From Hemibagrus wyckioides (Eukaryota; Chordata; Actinopteri; Siluriformes; Bagridae), in NCBI RefSeq assembly GCF_019097595.1, contig NC_080734.1, forward strand, positions 15,611,892 through 15,675,891: 64,000 nt of DNA, given 5' to 3'. A program made the translations under genes and the position numbers. Within the stretch, counting starts at the first letter, position 1. Each line of letters opens with the position of its first letter. This document shows, piece by piece, positions 62,451-64,000 of this stretch. A model generated the notes under the pieces. It ran no database searches, had not been told where the DNA came from, and was given only the letters and a program-made list of their open reading frames with translations.

Positions 62451-63329
62451 ATACACCGCCATGTCCCTCACGTGCCAGCACTTTTACATGCGGTCTATGA
62501 TTCATCGAAATGAGATAAATTCATTCAACCTGCTATTAGCGTGTGTTAAAATAGTATATTTATCTAGTAGTGGTATTATTATTGCATTCCGTATTGCAAA
62601 TCGTAAAGGTTTCACTTTTTAAGCCTATCCAATAATTATAGTCATTCTGCACTAATATCTTAGGTTCTGCATTCATCACCCCACATTCTTGATCCTAGGA
62701 TTATAAGCATAGAGGAATGATTCACATATAAACACCAGTGTAAATGATTCAGAGACAACTTTAAAACGGCTTTAAATTGTGCCACTCAAACAAGTTCAAA
62801 ACGCACATGGTGTGCCAAAGTTAGCAGCTTAAAGAACATTGTAAATGCAGTGTAAATCATGATTTGATTAAAAAAGAAAGAAAGAAAAAGAAAAGAAAAG
62901 AAAAGAAAAGAAGAGAAATTAGTCATCTGGTCTAATGAGCTCATTTGCATATTACTTGCCATACAGCAACCAGATTTCATTCTTGGCTCACTGGAGGTGC
63001 TTTTAAATACAATGTAAAGGCATCCAGTTGAAAAATAAGGGTACAACCTTTAAGATTTAAGATAGAACAGGTGTAAACCTAGCCTGAGGCAAGTGTAATC
63101 CTGTGAGACGCTAAACAATTACATTTGTAAACCTGCTCATGGGGATTTCTCTGTGTTAAAGCTTTATGTTTACAATACACAGGGAATACACAGACTACAC
63201 TGAATTAACATAAAAAAGACTACGGAAACGTGTTAGAATGCGTTCTATGTGCACTAGAGTTCTTCATGGACTTATCGGTCTAGTTCACCCAAGTGAGTCT
63301 AGGGAGTTCATTCATTCATTCATTCATTT
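62451..63329. other. Gene-free stretch
   Basis: No gene is seen. It contains a (GAAAA)n tract (62870-62916) and a short (TTCA)n run (63308-63332) into which the hAT element inserted. Confidence 0.7.
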
Positions 63330-63678
63330 ATTCAAGGCAGTCGCGTAGCTATGGGTGGGCCTGGGTGGGCCAGCCCACCTGTCAGTCAGATCAGTTGCTC
63401 ACAACAGAACAGATTACTTTGACTACAGCGATCGCTGGATGCCTTTATACATGCCTTTGGCCCTGTTAGTTTTTTTTGGCACATCATACGTTACATCTAT
63501 CAGTCAATTTTGGTACTTTCTGTGTGAGAGCGCCATCCGGTTACGAGGAAGAATGAAACATCTCTATGCTCATACCGCCCATCTCCCTACACACCGAGCA
63601 AATTTCACATTTTAGGCTAGGCCCCCCCAATTTTTTCCTTTTCCCATTGTGATTCCTGGCTACGCTAGTGATTCAAGG
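63330..63678. mobile_element. Non-autonomous hAT-type element with 8-bp target duplication
   Basis: The element spans 63338-63670 (333 bp). Its ends, CAGTCGCGTAGCTA and (reverse complement of the right end) CACTAGCGTAGCCA, agree at 11 of 14 positions. It is flanked by identical ATTCAAGG at 63330-63337 and 63671-63678. Eight-bp duplications with CA..TG termini are the hAT signature. No transposase is present; the interior open frame on the plus strand is not recognisable. Confidence 0.85.
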
Positions 63679-64000
63679 TTAAGTTGTAGTTTTTAATTGC
63701 AATATCAGGCTGCTGTTTTTGCAATAATCTTAAACTCATGTTGAGCATAGGATCAGTATTTTAACTACTTAATTTTGGCTCTACTAGCTTCAGGATCTTG
63801 AAAGGAGGGCATGTTGCATTTTCTTTTCACAAAGCTACAATGGATTGTGTTGTACTTCGAGGATGTAATGATTTGAACATCCATCAGCACAGAGCGCCGA
63901 CCTTCAATCAGGTGTACAAGCGACATACAGTAAAAAAAAAAAAAAGATGTCTGCTTGTGTGCATCTGCTTGTTACAAGGTAGAAGACACAACAAGTTAGG
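63679..64000. other. Gene-free right edge
   Basis: AT-rich with a short poly(A) at about 63931-63945. Nothing recognisable. Confidence 0.7.

Overview
This window is vertebrate nuclear DNA, almost certainly from a teleost fish. Genes are split by introns with GT..AG borders. Exons make up only a few percent of the sequence. Intergenic and intronic DNA is full of (GT)n, (CT)n, (ATCT)n and (AAT)n microsatellites, tRNA-derived SINEs, Tc1/mariner deletion derivatives and other small elements of kinds familiar from fish genomes. The repeat types would suit an ostariophysan such as a catfish or characin, but that is an impression and not a proof.

Three protein-coding genes can be supported. (1) The 3' end of a tensin gene, best called tns3, occupies about 2.15-8.92 kb on the + strand: 11 exons covering the end of the central linker, the SH2 domain and the C-terminal PTB domain through to the stop codon. 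(2) igfbp3, complete in four exons on the + strand, 43258-54570. (3) igfbp1, complete in four exons on the - strand, 61082-59217. The two IGFBP genes are tail to tail. The order tensin-3 / IGFBP3 / IGFBP1 matches the block on human chromosome 7p12-p13, which supports tns3 (rather than tns1 or tns2) and IGFBP3/1 (rather than IGFBP5/2).

Layout: 1-2151 is tns3 intron or upstream sequence. 2152-8919 holds the tns3 3' exons, with its 3' UTR to about 9.5 kb. About 9.6-42.9 kb is a 33 kb gene-poor interval with transposon relics and a few unique-looking stretches that could be cis-regulatory. 43.0-57.3 kb is igfbp3, with a TATA box and a long 3' UTR. About 57.3-58.4 kb is the gap between the convergent 3' ends. 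58.4-61.25 kb is igfbp1, with a TATA box and an upstream HNF1-like site. 61.4-64 kb holds igfbp1 upstream sequence, a CpG-rich patch at 62.15-62.45 kb with an RFX-type X-box, and a small hAT element with perfect 8-bp target duplications.

Biologically, the two IGFBPs are secreted carriers of insulin-like growth factors. IGFBP3 is the main serum carrier family and IGFBP1 the hepatic, fasting/hypoxia/insulin-responsive one. Tensin-3 is an intracellular focal-adhesion adaptor with no direct pathway link; its proximity is conserved synteny, not an operon. I found no tRNA or rRNA gene, CRISPR array or prokaryotic-type system, and nothing that amounts to a new multi-gene system. The best second-look items are a 28-bp-stem hairpin (25816-25882), a duplicated 89-bp element (35764/37852), the CpG/X-box patch, several candidate conserved non-coding stretches, a nested transposon that can be reconstructed, and promoter/UTR motifs of the IGFBP genes.
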